Of a stretch of DNA of 64,000 bases, positions 17,269 to 28,023 are shown piece after piece; within the stretch, counting starts at the first letter, position 1; each line of letters begins with the position of its first letter. The notes under the pieces are model-generated. The model saw only the letters and a program-made list of their open reading frames with translations, ran no database searches and had not been told where the DNA came from. The stretch lies in the NCBI GenBank assembly GCA_029259635.1, contig JAJDEU010000013.1, positions 372,001-436,000 of the forward strand, given 5' to 3'. This stretch comes from Planctomycetota bacterium (GTDB lineage: Bacteria; Planctomycetota; UBA1135; GCA-002686595). Position numbers and translations under genes: made by a program.

Positions 17269-18645
17269 GTTCTTCAGAGTTGGAGCCTGGCCAGAGGACA
17301 AGAGCCCGATTCGGAAGACCTTGCCCGCCGCCCAGACGCAGCCGACGGTGAAGCCGGCGGTGAGGATGACGCTCAAGATGAGCTGCCACATGGGCGGTCC
17401 GGGATCGATCGCCACCCGCAACATCATGAGCATCGGTGTGGCCGGCGGGAATAGAGAGAGGCCCACGGCGAGCGCGCTGTCCGGGGATTTCAGGACGACC
17501 ACGAGGAAGAACATCGGGATCATCAGGATCATCATGCCCGGAGTTATCAGACTCTGAGCATCGCGAATCTCCGAGCAGGCGGCACCGACGGCAGCAAAGA
17601 GCGAACTGAAAATCGCCATCGCCATTAACTGAAACAACAAGAACCATGCGTAGATCCGCATCGGAATCATCGCTTCCATCTCGAAGTAGTGCGTGGCAAT
17701 GAAGATCGAGCCGAGATAGACCAACGAGAGAGTCATCGACAGCAAGATTGTTCCGGCGAGTTTGCCGAGCATCAATTGAAACGGCGTCACGGCGGAGACC
17801 AAGACCTCTGAGATCTTCTGCATCTTCTCCTCGAGCACAACGTTCAGCGCTTGCGGTGCGCTCATCATGATCAACATGAACAACAGCATCACAGAACCAA
17901 AGGGAATCGCAAAACTCTGGATGTCGTTGTCTTCTTCGCCGCCGACTTCCTCGCCGTCGATGGACTCCTCGACGAGGCCGCGCGCGTCAAATGTGATCAA
18001 TCGCTGTAGGTCGGCAACGAGCTCAAGATCGATGCCTTTGGCTGCGAACCGCGAGTCTTCAACCTTGTCCTGGATCGTCGAGCGGATCCACTTGGACAAG
18101 TCCTTGTAGGTCGAGGAGGCGGAGTAGTAGTAGACCTGATCCTTCGGGCGCGTTCGTTCGGCCAGTATGTTCTTCCCAATCACGACGAAGGCAAAGAGCT
18201 CTCCATTGCGGACGCGATCCGAAAGCACGAGCTCGGCAGAACGGCTCTCATCGCCGTGTTCGTACTTCTCCATGCTGAAAGCGGGCAGATACTGCTCGCG
18301 AATAGCAAGCTCGTCTTCCTCCAGAGATGCGCTCTCACCGCCACCGGAACTCTCTACCTCAAGTCCCTCACCGACCGCGCCCAATCCCTTGAACTCGATC
18401 TTGCCCGTCTTGTAGATGCCCGAATTCCGGGCTTCGAGCGCTTCCTCAAGATAGTCATAGAGTTCACCGGACTCATCGAGGACCGCGAACTTTCGCTCCT
18501 GAATATCAACATTGGACTCGGACAGCACCTGCATGATCAGTCCGGCTCCCATCATAATCGGCATCATGATGATCCCGACGATGAAGGCCTTGCTGCGAAC
18601 GGCGTTGAGGTATTCCGTAAACGCGATGGTCAGCACCTTAGACAT
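17242..18645 (-). CDS. ABC transporter permease, NatB/ABC-2 type (467 aa)
   Basis: Membrane subunit of an ABC-2 type exporter. An N-terminal membrane helix (AFIVGIIMMPIMMGAGLIMQ) is followed by a large extracytoplasmic domain (about residues 45-235), then five or more membrane segments in the C-terminal half, the arrangement of NatB/YhaP-like sodium or peptide exporters. It overlaps the ATP-binding gene by 8 bases. The substrate cannot be told from sequence; Na+ extrusion or antibiotic/peptide export are the usual possibilities. Confidence 0.85.
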   Translation of the reverse strand: MSKVLTIAFTEYLNAVRSKAFIVGIIMMPIMMGAGLIMQVLSESNVDIQERKFAVLDESGELYDYLEEALEARNSGIYKTGKIEFKGLGAVGEGLEVESSGGGESASLEEDELAIREQYLPAFSMEKYEHGDESRSAELVLSDRVRNGELFAFVVIGKNILAERTRPKDQVYYYSASSTYKDLSKWIRSTIQDKVEDSRFAAKGIDLELVADLQRLITFDARGLVEESIDGEEVGGEEDNDIQSFAIPFGSVMLLFMLIMMSAPQALNVVLEEKMQKISEVLVSAVTPFQLMLGKLAGTILLSMTLSLVYLGSIFIATHYFEMEAMIPMRIYAWFLLFQLMAMAIFSSLFAAVGAACSEIRDAQSLITPGMMILMIPMFFLVVVLKSPDSALAVGLSLFPPATPMLMMLRVAIDPGPPMWQLILSVILTAGFTVGCVWAAGKVFRIGLLSSGQAPTLKNLVGWVFSK

Positions 18646-19549
18646 GAGCGACCTCTTCAGCTTCCGGACCGGCGATTCGCACGAAGATGTTGTGCAGCGA
18701 GGGTTCGGAGATCTCGAAGCGATTGACGGTCGTGACCGCCATCAGCCTCTGCAGGAGTTCTTGTGAGTCGCCGCTGAACCGAACCTCTTGCTCGGTTCCC
18801 ATATCGTTGATGGTTTCGATCCCTTCGAGATCGTCGAGAACAGCGCGCCCACCGCTGAGCTTGAGGCGAATCGTATCGGCGCGATAGGACGCGCGGACAC
18901 CCGCGACGGTCCCGTCGAGCACCTTCTTCCCGCGATAGATCATGAAGATTGAATCGCACATCTGTTCCGCCATCGACATGTCGTGCGTGGAGAAGATCAC
19001 GGTCGAGCCCGCATTGCGAAGTTCCAGAATCGCCTCGCGCAAGACTTCCAAATTCACGGGGTCCAATCCGGAAAAAGGCTCATCCAAAATGACCAGCTCC
19101 GGCGCGGAGATCACCGTGCTGATGAACTGAACTTTTTGCGCCATCCCCTTCGAGAGCGCTTCGACCTTCTTGTCGAGCCACTCCCCCAGCCCGAGTCGCT
19201 CCATCCACTCCGCGCCCGCGCGACGCGCATCGCGCTTCGCCATCCCCTTGAGCATTCCGTAGTAAGTCAGAAGACGCTTTACGCTCATCTTCTTGTACAT
19301 GCCGCGCTCTTCGGGGAGATATCCGATGCGATTGTTCGACGCGCGCGTCTCGCACTTCCCCAGCACCTCGATCTCACCTTGATCCGGATGGATGATGTGG
19401 AGGATCATCCGAATCGTCGTCGTCTTTCCCGATCCGTTCGGACCGATGAAGCCGTAGACCGACCCCATGGGGATCTCCAGATCGAGAGAATCGACGGCTC
19501 GATGAGCCCCGTAGGTCTTCGTGACTCCGGAGAGTCGAACGGCATTCAT
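18638..19549 (-). CDS. ABC transporter ATP-binding protein, NatA-like (303 aa)
   Basis: Nucleotide-binding subunit that powers the NatB-like permease encoded immediately downstream. Walker A GPNGSGKT (about residues 37-44), signature LSKGMAQKVQ, Walker B LVILDEPFSGLDP and the switch histidine in FSTHDMSMAEQM are all intact. The C-terminal extension after residue 220 is typical of the NatA group. It is the first gene of a two-gene operon; the 290-base gap upstream (19550-19839) separates it from divergent glgC and must carry both promoters. Confidence 0.93.
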   Translation of the reverse strand: MNAVRLSGVTKTYGAHRAVDSLDLEIPMGSVYGFIGPNGSGKTTTIRMILHIIHPDQGEIEVLGKCETRASNNRIGYLPEERGMYKKMSVKRLLTYYGMLKGMAKRDARRAGAEWMERLGLGEWLDKKVEALSKGMAQKVQFISTVISAPELVILDEPFSGLDPVNLEVLREAILELRNAGSTVIFSTHDMSMAEQMCDSIFMIYRGKKVLDGTVAGVRASYRADTIRLKLSGGRAVLDDLEGIETINDMGTEQEVRFSGDSQELLQRLMAVTTVNRFEISEPSLHNIFVRIAGPEAEEVAHV

Positions 19550-19839
19550 AACGGCAATCGGTGAGATCGGTTAGGAGAAGGAGTGGGCAATAGCAAGCTC
19601 TCCTTCGCTCCTCGACGGCTGAGAGTCACAAGCGCTACTGTCGCCTAGCTCGCCCCGTAATTCCAGGCCTTACGCATTTGTTGGAGTGGCGGGGAACGAA
19701 AGCGCTCACGACGCGCTTCTTTCCCGGTTCGATTCACAGAAGAGCGAGTTGGACTACCTTGATTCGGGAAGATCGGGCATTCTAGGAGGAGCTCCGCGCG
19801 CCGCTCAGGCCGCAAGTCTTACGGGAACCAGAACCTGGC

Positions 19840-21120
<1,281 letters not shown>

Positions 21121-21201
21121 GCCAGACAAGGCAACTGCGCTCGGGAGCGCAGCTGCGATCGAGCTCGAGGTCGAACGCAGTGCGAGTCGGGCGGTCGCGC
21201 G

Positions 21202-21939
21202 CTACTGAATCGGGACGAGCTCTTCGATGTACTTCGGAAGCATCTGTCGCCATGTCGGCCAATCGTGGTCGTAGTCTTCGCCCCAAGCGTCGACCCGATT
21301 GGGGATACCCTTCGCGCCCAGCTCTTCTGCCATATTCCACGACTGCTTAGGCTCTTCCCAGCGACCGTCTCCGTGGGTCAGCAAGACAAAGCGCTTGCGC
21401 AACTGCTTGAGATGATCGCCCTCCGGCATCTGACCCAAAAAGTGGATCGGAGAGGCCTCGTAGAAGGTGCTCGTCATCTTGCCGTCGGTAAACTTGGTCA
21501 GGTCGTAGGTACCACTCATGCAGATCGCTTGAGAGAAGACGTCCGGATAGCGGCACAAGACGGCAAGCGAATGAAACGCCCCGATGGACGCGCCGGCGGT
21601 GACAATCTCAATCTCGTCCGAGTTGCAGTCCTTGCGAATTGCAGGCACGACTTCATTGCGAATGAAGCTGTGAAATTGCGTCTGGATCCAGGTGATGTGT
21701 TCGAGCGACGCGTCCTTCGAGAACATCACCTCGCCGGCGACACTGTCGACGGAGTAGACCTTGATGCGTCCCTCTTCCAAGAGCGGCGCTAAGACGTCCA
21801 GCATCAAAAAGCGTTCGCTCTCTTCTGCGTCGCCAGCAGCTGTGGGGAAGAGTAGAAGCGGCGTTCCGTGCGTTCCCCACCGAACGACATCGACATCTTG
21901 CTCAAGCCGTTCGGAATACCAAGTCGTCGTTTCTTTCAA
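21202..21939 (-). CDS. Esterase-family alpha/beta hydrolase, last gene of the ATP-grasp operon (245 aa)
   Basis: Serine hydrolase of the putative esterase (esterase D/antigen 85-like) type. The nucleophile elbow is AGASIGAFHS (GxSxG), preceded by the region EIEIVTAG; an acid (DGRWEEP region) and a histidine (DYDHDWPTW) complete a plausible triad. No signal peptide, so cytoplasmic. It starts 19 bases after the upstream ATP-grasp gene, same strand. The substrate is unknown; the context suggests it trims or transfers the product of the neighbouring ligases. Confidence 0.85.
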   Translation of the reverse strand: MKETTTWYSERLEQDVDVVRWGTHGTPLLLFPTAAGDAEESERFLMLDVLAPLLEEGRIKVYSVDSVAGEVMFSKDASLEHITWIQTQFHSFIRNEVVPAIRKDCNSDEIEIVTAGASIGAFHSLAVLCRYPDVFSQAICMSGTYDLTKFTDGKMTSTFYEASPIHFLGQMPEGDHLKQLRKRFVLLTHGDGRWEEPKQSWNMAEELGAKGIPNRVDAWGEDYDHDWPTWRQMLPKYIEELVPIQ

Positions 21940-21958
21940 ATTACTGCTCCAAGGACCG

Positions 21959-23209
21959 TTAACTGGCCACTTCGGTTTGATGCTCTCTCCATGACTGAAC
22001 GCGAGACCAGAACAGATCCGTGAACTCGTCCCACTCGTGCTCGGGGAACATCGTCTTCACCTTGTCCCGAATAATCGTCTTCGCCTCGTCGCTCGAGAAG
22101 AAGTCCATGACGACTTCCTCTAGGTGCCCGAGGTGTCGCTCACAAAACTCTTCGAACTTCGCGGTCTCGAAGTGCTTCTCGCCCAGCTTGCCGTACTCGA
22201 TCAGCTTCTCCTCGAAGCTGATGTCCTTGTCGGCGATCTTAAAGTACGGCTTCCAATCTTGATTGAGCTTCATCGGCCGCTCGGTTGCCGCGCAGAAGAG
22301 CGACCAACGAATCTTGGCCATCACGAGCCAAGGGAAGTGGTAGTGCAGCGAGGTCACCTGCGAATCCGGGCAAGCATTCGCATAGTCAATCGGATGCCAA
22401 ACCCGGGTATCGGTGTGACGCAGAAGCTCACAGGAGTTGAAGTCCCAGCCAAAGAAGCTGTTGATCGTGAGAGTGGATGCGCGGAGCAGAGCGAGCTCGT
22501 CGGCGGCTAGCTCATTCTCTCCGACAACGTACCGATCGTGCTGCGGCGCGGACGGGTCGTACCGCATGATCCGCACCTGCGGCCCGATGCCGAGACAGCG
22601 CACGAAGACGTCATAGGGATCGACGGCTTTCTGCAGGTGCATGATGTGCCGCCCGCTCTGATCGTAGGCCTCGCGAAGTTGGTCCGCGTCGTCGATCTTC
22701 GTCACGCCCACCCACGCGCCGCCGTCGTAGGGCTTCATGAAGAGCGGATAGCCGATCTTCTCCCCGATCTCGCCCAAGTCGAATAAGCGCGCGTAACGGT
22801 CCATCGTCGGCTTTAGATCCGCCGTCTCTTCGTGCTCCTTCGGCGGCACCAGCCACGTCTCGGGAATCGGCATGCCGAGCCTCATCATGGCGCAGTAGCT
22901 CGTCTGCTTCTCCATCGATTGAAACGTCCACGGGCTGTTGAGCACGTAGGTGTCGTCCATAATCGCGATCTTCTTGATCCACTCGCGACTGGTCCGATAC
23001 CAGTACGTCAATCGATCCATCACGAGGTCGTAGCGCGAAGTTTCACGCAACCGATGAGGTTCGATCGAGACGCGTTCGACCTCAAAGCTGACTTTCCGCT
23101 TCCCAATCGGTAGCTCAAGGTCGAGACGTTTGATGATCTCCTCATAACAGAAGGGCCAACACAGGTCTGCCCCGAGCGAAAGCCCGATACGCTTCTTCAC
23201 TTTTGCCAA
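21959..23209 (-). CDS. ATP-grasp fold protein, divergent member of the operon (416 aa)
   Basis: ATP-grasp ligases join a carboxylate, activated as acyl phosphate, to an amine or thiol. Recognisable parts are RLGMPIPETWLVPP (start of the fold), IGYPLFMKPYDGGAWVGV (ATP-binding lysine strand and glycine loop, about residues 152-170), and RCLGIGPQVRIMRYDPSAP. It differs from the three mutually similar ATP-grasp proteins of this locus and is closer in feel to RimK/glutathione-synthetase-type enzymes. The C-terminal 130 residues form a helical domain I do not recognise. It starts 15 bases after the esterase gene. Confidence 0.75.
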   Translation of the reverse strand: MAKVKKRIGLSLGADLCWPFCYEEIIKRLDLELPIGKRKVSFEVERVSIEPHRLRETSRYDLVMDRLTYWYRTSREWIKKIAIMDDTYVLNSPWTFQSMEKQTSYCAMMRLGMPIPETWLVPPKEHEETADLKPTMDRYARLFDLGEIGEKIGYPLFMKPYDGGAWVGVTKIDDADQLREAYDQSGRHIMHLQKAVDPYDVFVRCLGIGPQVRIMRYDPSAPQHDRYVVGENELAADELALLRASTLTINSFFGWDFNSCELLRHTDTRVWHPIDYANACPDSQVTSLHYHFPWLVMAKIRWSLFCAATERPMKLNQDWKPYFKIADKDISFEEKLIEYGKLGEKHFETAKFEEFCERHLGHLEEVVMDFFSSDEAKTIIRDKVKTMFPEHEWDEFTDLFWSRVQSWREHQTEVAS

Positions 23210-23224
23210 CTTAAAGCCTCCGCC

Positions 23225-24361
23225 TTATTCGTAGATCATCCAGAGCGGACCGGGGAAGAGCCAGGACAGCGCCTCTCGCATGCGATCACGCCAATTGTCC
23301 CAGTTGTGCCCGTCGCGGGCCTCTATATAGCGAACGTCCATTCCCGTCCGCTCGAGCAGCGGCACCATGGATCGGTTGTAGTAAATGAGCGACTCATAGG
23401 TCCCGCAGGTCACGCAGACCTTTTCGACGGGCTTGCCCGGCGCTTCGCGAAAGGCATTCACGAACTTTACGATCGGATCGAAGAGCGGTCCGCGATCGTG
23501 CTCGTTGCCGATGTCGGTGAACGCGAAGGAACCCGACTGCAGCAAGAGCGACGAGAAGAAGCCGGGATGATTCCAAGCGGTGTGCAGCGAGGTGACGGCT
23601 CCGAAAGAGGCCCCCGCTAAACCGCGCGCTTCCGGAGTCCCCACGAGCGCGTACTTTCCCTCGAGCGCGGGCACCAGCTCCTCGACGAGAAAGCGCCCTT
23701 GCTTCTCGTTTGCAGCGTACTCATCCAGTCGTTTGGGCGATTGGGTGAGCGCGACCACTATCGGCGGAATCTCCTGCCGGTGAATGAGATTGTCGAGCAC
23801 GAGCTTGAGCCCAGCAAAACGCACGAAGTCCTCGCCGTCGTGCATAACCAGCAAGGGATAGCGCCTGGTCTCGCGATAGCGCGCCGGCAGATAGACCTGG
23901 AACTTTCGCGGCTCGCCAAAGACCTCGCTGCCGATGATGTGATCCACGATCTCGCCGGGGCGAGCTTCGTTATCCGGATGTACCCAGTCGGGCACCTCGT
24001 AGCCTGCCCCCTGAACGACCGAATTGGCGCCGTACGGATCTTGCGCGGTGTGCGGATTGAGAGGGTCGCGAATCAGGCGACGCTGGTCCCCCTCCGCGAT
24101 TTCAAGTTTGTACTCCACGCGTGAACACGCGGGGATATCCATAGTCAGAGTCCAAAACTCCGTGCCGTCGATGCGCTCAAAGGCCTGGGTCGAAGAGAGC
24201 CCGTAGATCCAATGCCGCATGAGCACTTCGTCTGCTGCGCCGCGAAAGAGAAAGGTCGCTTCCGTTCCATCGATCACGGGGAATTCGTTCTCGCGAGCAA
24301 AGCTCTCGAGTTCCGCCCGATTGAGATCACGGCTCTTGCGAAGATCACCTGCTGAAATCAT
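23225..24361 (-). CDS. Enterochelin-esterase-like hydrolase with N-terminal CBM48-like domain (378 aa)
   Basis: Two domains: an early-set/CBM48-like beta-sandwich (about residues 30-125, EATFLFRGAADEVLMRHWIY, SRVEYKLEIAEGDQRRLIRD) and a C-terminal alpha/beta hydrolase (about 145-375) with nucleophile elbow GLAGASFGAV (GxSxG) and a late histidine in ARDGHNWDNW. This is the layout of Fes-type esterases, which act on peptide-like or glycosidic esters. The ATG at 24361 overlaps the stop of the S51-like gene (TGATG), so it is preferred over the open frame reaching 24406. Placement in the ATP-grasp operon suggests action on the same product. Confidence 0.88.
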   Translation of the reverse strand: MISAGDLRKSRDLNRAELESFARENEFPVIDGTEATFLFRGAADEVLMRHWIYGLSSTQAFERIDGTEFWTLTMDIPACSRVEYKLEIAEGDQRRLIRDPLNPHTAQDPYGANSVVQGAGYEVPDWVHPDNEARPGEIVDHIIGSEVFGEPRKFQVYLPARYRETRRYPLLVMHDGEDFVRFAGLKLVLDNLIHRQEIPPIVVALTQSPKRLDEYAANEKQGRFLVEELVPALEGKYALVGTPEARGLAGASFGAVTSLHTAWNHPGFFSSLLLQSGSFAFTDIGNEHDRGPLFDPIVKFVNAFREAPGKPVEKVCVTCGTYESLIYYNRSMVPLLERTGMDVRYIEARDGHNWDNWRDRMREALSWLFPGPLWMIYE

Positions 24362-25302
24362 CACGCTGCGCTCAGCTCCTTCAACAATCCATCGGCGGTG
24401 AGGCACTGTGTTCCAACTTCTGGCTTGAGTGCTCCGTTGGAGTAGGCGACCTGCGAGAGTTCATCGAGAGCGATGCACTTTGCGGGACCGAAGCGCCTCG
24501 CGAACAACTCGACACGAGTCTTGTCCTCCAGCCGGAGTCGCCGCGACGCGTGTGGCAGTGCGACGACATCCTTGCAGAGCCCGAAGCCACACTCGAGCAC
24601 TTCCGCATCGCCAGCGCCTTGGGGCGGGCTGTCGTGAAAGAGAACAACTCGTTCGCCGAGCACCATCGCGCCCGCGGACCACGCGAATATCGGAACCTTG
24701 GGAGCAAGCCCTATAACGTCCATGAGGCGCATTCGATTCAAAAGGATCGCGACATGACCACCGGCGATGCACAACGCCTGGCACGCCGACATCTCCGAAG
24801 CGATCGCGTTCCGGTGATGAGCGACATGCTCGCGATCGCCGGGAGTCCACTTCGCGTCGAACTCCGCGTGAACCTCGGTGATTCGCTTCAGGTGATCCGC
24901 ATCGAGCTGCCGCACGGCTCGAATCGCATCAGCCCGCGCTGGATCGAGGAATTCAGACTCCCCGTCGCTTCGCCCGAGCAGCTCGCGCGCCGATTCGAGC
25001 GCATGAGCCAGCTGTAGACGGTAATAAGTTTGGATCTTGCGCATCGTGTTGTGGCGACCGCGCATGGCTTCGAACAGCTCGCCGTCGCGCTCAAAGATGT
25101 CTTCCACGCGCTGGTAGATGGAGAGATTCCGAATCTCCATTCCGACGTGCTCCGCAAGCTCGCGATCTTCACCCTCGCGCTCCTCCCAGCCCGCGGTCAC
25201 AACAGCGACGGAGCCCTTCACCTTCGACTGCTTCAACGCGGCGGACAACGTCGGCTTGAGCCGCTGCGGTCCCAACAAGACAATCTCCCGTGCGCCACTC
25301 AT
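24361..25302 (-). CDS. Peptidase S51-like (cyanophycinase/dipeptidase E fold) protein (313 aa)
   Basis: Class-I-glutamine-amidotransferase-like serine peptidase fold; known relatives cleave cyanophycin or Asp-X dipeptides. The nucleophile motif is FAWSAGAMVLGE (G/WxSAGA type, about residue 210), preceded by ALCIAGGHVAILLNRMRL, which matches the family strand ending in GG(N/H)xxxL. A helical insert (about 80-170) is larger than in typical S51 proteins. It overlaps the upstream ATP-grasp gene by 4 bases and the downstream esterase by 1, so all three are translationally coupled. Pairing of ATP-grasp ligases with an S51 peptidase recalls cyanophycin-type make-and-break chemistry, by analogy only. 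Confidence 0.78.
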   Translation of the reverse strand: MSGAREIVLLGPQRLKPTLSAALKQSKVKGSVAVVTAGWEEREGEDRELAEHVGMEIRNLSIYQRVEDIFERDGELFEAMRGRHNTMRKIQTYYRLQLAHALESARELLGRSDGESEFLDPARADAIRAVRQLDADHLKRITEVHAEFDAKWTPGDREHVAHHRNAIASEMSACQALCIAGGHVAILLNRMRLMDVIGLAPKVPIFAWSAGAMVLGERVVLFHDSPPQGAGDAEVLECGFGLCKDVVALPHASRRLRLEDKTRVELFARRFGPAKCIALDELSQVAYSNGALKPEVGTQCLTADGLLKELSAA

Positions 25303-26516
25303 TCCGCAACCATCCTAAAGTCATTCGAAAACGCATCCGCGAGCTCGAGCGTCGCGCCGAGATCCGGGTGCCGGACAACAATCCAACCGTCGCCCGTGAC
25401 CACTTTTCTGTAGTCGCGAACCGGCGCACCGATCGGATTCAGATCCATGTGAACGACGTGCTCGCCATACTGCCCGAGCAAACCGGCGAGGCCCTCGTGC
25501 GCCTTGATGCGGCCGGTCCCGTAGGCCCGCTTGAAGACGAGCGCCGCATTGAACTTCTTCGTCGTGTCTTGCATCGTCCGCCCGTAGGCGATCGCTTCGC
25601 CCCAGAGCTGAAACAGATCGATGTCGCAGGAATAATTCATCCCATGCGTCAGTCGGCCACCGGGAGCGCGAGCACCAATCTCGCCGAATACCGCTTCACC
25701 GTCCGGCTTCAAGAACCACTCCATGTGGGTGAAGCCCGTGTCGAAGCCCAGCGCGCGCAGCACGCGCTGTCCGAGCTCGCGACCCTTCTGATAGACCTCG
25801 GACTGAGTATCCATCAGCGAAATCGCCTGCGGGCTAATCCACGGATTGAGCCTCGCCGTGAGGGGTTTCGGCCGATACCACGAGATGTTGTCGAACAGCA
25901 CATCGCCATTCGCACAGACCGTATCGAAGGTGTACTCCTCACCTTCGATGAACTCCTCGACGCTGACCTCCGGAACATGCCCGATCAAGCGCAGCGCCTG
26001 TTCGAGATCTTCGTCCGAGTGAATTGCGTAGGTGTCCGCCGACCCCGCTCCGTCGATGGGCTTAATGATGATCGGATAGCCGATCGCTTCTGAGTACTCA
26101 CGAATTTGCTCGGTCGTACTCGCCCGAGCGTGCTTCGGAGTACGGATCCCCGCCTCGTCGAGCACGGCCTTCATTCTGTCCTTGTCGCGGAACGCCGTCG
26201 CTTGTTCGACGTTGATCCCAGGCGCGCCCAGCGCCGCCCGCAGCTTCGCAGCCAGAACGACTCCGGGCTCCCACAAGCACTCGACGCGATCCATGTTGCG
26301 TCCGCGCAGCCACTGCTTGATTTGTTCGACGACTTCGTCTTCCTCCCACAGACTTGCAACCTGCAAGTAGTCCGACAAGCCGGCGCGCGCATCCTCGTGA
26401 AGTCCGCGCGCGGCCCCATCGCCGACACCGAAGACTTGGACGCCTGTTTGCGCCAAGCCGCGAGTGAAAAAAGCCAAGTCCTCGGGGAAACCCGGCGAGA
26501 TCATCAGGACATTCAT
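25299..26516 (-). CDS. ATP-grasp carboxylate-amine ligase-like protein B (405 aa)
   Basis: Full biotin-carboxylase-like ATP-grasp architecture: an N-terminal Rossmann-like domain (MNVLMISPGFPEDLAFFTRG), the ATP lysine strand and loop GYPIIIKPIDGAGSADTY (about residues 145-162), EEFIEGEEYTFDTV, and the metal/ATP site THMEWFLKPDGEAVFGEIGA. This fits the carbamoyl-phosphate-synthase-like/L-amino-acid-ligase group, which forms peptide or amide bonds. It is clearly paralogous to the proteins at 26516-27769 and 29542-30762. It starts one base inside the stop of the preceding ATP-grasp gene (TAATG). Confidence 0.85.
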   Translation of the reverse strand: MNVLMISPGFPEDLAFFTRGLAQTGVQVFGVGDGAARGLHEDARAGLSDYLQVASLWEEDEVVEQIKQWLRGRNMDRVECLWEPGVVLAAKLRAALGAPGINVEQATAFRDKDRMKAVLDEAGIRTPKHARASTTEQIREYSEAIGYPIIIKPIDGAGSADTYAIHSDEDLEQALRLIGHVPEVSVEEFIEGEEYTFDTVCANGDVLFDNISWYRPKPLTARLNPWISPQAISLMDTQSEVYQKGRELGQRVLRALGFDTGFTHMEWFLKPDGEAVFGEIGARAPGGRLTHGMNYSCDIDLFQLWGEAIAYGRTMQDTTKKFNAALVFKRAYGTGRIKAHEGLAGLLGQYGEHVVHMDLNPIGAPVRDYRKVVTGDGWIVVRHPDLGATLELADAFSNDFRMVAE

Positions 26517-27769
26517 TAGGCGTCGCTCCTCGCCGTCGTCGCAGGATCACCCAGGTGAACGCGAACCGATTTCAAAAGTTTCCTGAGGCCAGCCTTCACG
26601 ACTTCGCTGTCGGGATCTCGCAAGATGATGTAGCCCTCGCCCTCGTAGCTCGACGCTTGCGGCGAGCCCACCTTCGGAATACGTGCCTCGACGATCAATT
26701 CGCCGAGCTCATTCTCGATCTCCTCAAGACCGCGAACACTCGCAACCTGTCCGGCTCCTTGTCCGCGCAGGAAGACGGCGCCGCAGGAGTACTTCCGCTC
26801 CGGAACGGCAAAGCGCTCGTGAACAACGAGCTCTGCCCAAGCCGAATAGAAGTCCGTGTCGTGGGCGTAGGAGAGCAGTGTCGTGAACTGTGCACCCGGC
26901 GGGCGAGCGCCCACCTCGGAGATCGCGATCGAACCGTCGGAGCGGCGGAACCACTCCATGTGCGAGAGCCCGGTAACCATGCCCAGAGCGTCCAACGACT
27001 TGCTGCCCGCGGCGCGGATATCGGCAAACTCCGCATGGTCGATCTCGCGCGGCAGAAACACGCACCACTGGATCCAAGGCGACTCCATCACTTCGAGCGG
27101 CGAAGGGAAGTACTTCGAGATCGAGTGAAAGACGTGCTCGCCTCCGACGGTCACCGTGTCGAAGGAATACTCTTCGCCGCGGATAAACTCTTCGAGCAGA
27201 AGCGGGGCGGCTTTCGTGGGCGGAATCGATCGCATGTAGCTGACCAATTGCTCGCGCGTCTCGACTCGCACGGTGTTCTTTGCGCCGGCACCATCCGGAG
27301 GTTTCGCGATCAGCGGATAGCCGATGTTCTCTGCGGACTTGAGAGCTTCGTCCGCAGTCGTCGCGAGTGCGTGCGCTGCGCAGGGCAAATCGTTGGCGCG
27401 CAGCACATCCTTCATCTGCGCTTTGTCGCGGAAATTCGTGGCGGTCTGAAGGGCCATGCCCCGAATTCCGAGCTTCTCGCGAACCTTTGCGAGCGGCTCC
27501 TGTAGCTGCTCGAGGATTCCGATCAGGCGGTCCACCCTTCCGCCCAGCTGTTCGGCCAGCACGCGGACCGCCTTTTCCAAGCTGTTCGAATCAAGGGCGT
27601 CTTCGATCTGGTGAAAGGCCACAATCGACTGCCGAATATCCGCGGGCAACTTGGACGCTTTTTCCTGACTGATCACCGCCAGACGAACGTCTGCAAGCTT
27701 GGAAGTCGCGCGCACAAAGCGCAGCGAGGTCTGCATTCCAAAAGGAACCACGAAAATCGCGTGGAGCAT
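26516..27769 (-). CDS. ATP-grasp carboxylate-amine ligase-like protein A, first gene of operon (417 aa)
   Basis: Same layout as its paralogues: N-terminal domain, then TNFRDKAQMKDVLRANDLPC (start of the ATP-grasp region), IGYPLIAKPPDGAGAKNT (ATP-binding, about residues 150-167), EEFIRGEEYSFDTV, and SHMEWFRRSDGSIAISEVGA with the metal-binding acid. It heads the six-gene minus-strand operon that ends at 21202. The 254-base gap to divergent glgA (27770-28023) must hold the promoters for both transcripts, so ligase operon and glycogen synthase may be co-regulated. Substrates unknown. Confidence 0.85.
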   Translation of the reverse strand: MLHAIFVVPFGMQTSLRFVRATSKLADVRLAVISQEKASKLPADIRQSIVAFHQIEDALDSNSLEKAVRVLAEQLGGRVDRLIGILEQLQEPLAKVREKLGIRGMALQTATNFRDKAQMKDVLRANDLPCAAHALATTADEALKSAENIGYPLIAKPPDGAGAKNTVRVETREQLVSYMRSIPPTKAAPLLLEEFIRGEEYSFDTVTVGGEHVFHSISKYFPSPLEVMESPWIQWCVFLPREIDHAEFADIRAAGSKSLDALGMVTGLSHMEWFRRSDGSIAISEVGARPPGAQFTTLLSYAHDTDFYSAWAELVVHERFAVPERKYSCGAVFLRGQGAGQVASVRGLEEIENELGELIVEARIPKVGSPQASSYEGEGYIILRDPDSEVVKAGLRKLLKSVRVHLGDPATTARSDA

Positions 27770-28023
27770 AGTAGAGCGCGAAGGATGTAGCGCCGAGGGC
27801 TGAGGTGCCGCGCGGCAGAAGAGGATGCAAGCACCGGCTTGCTGTTCAAAGTCTCGGTGAGGCCCAAGCCCTGCGGGTTCAACCTGAGGCTTCGAAAGGG
27901 GGCGTAGAGTAACCTGTGCTGACTCTGGGCGCCATCTGAGTCGAGCTTTGATTATCCTCTAGTCGTGCTATCGATCGCTCTTCGTACCTCCCGCCTACCC
28001 GGGTTCACGGCCACCAGCCCATC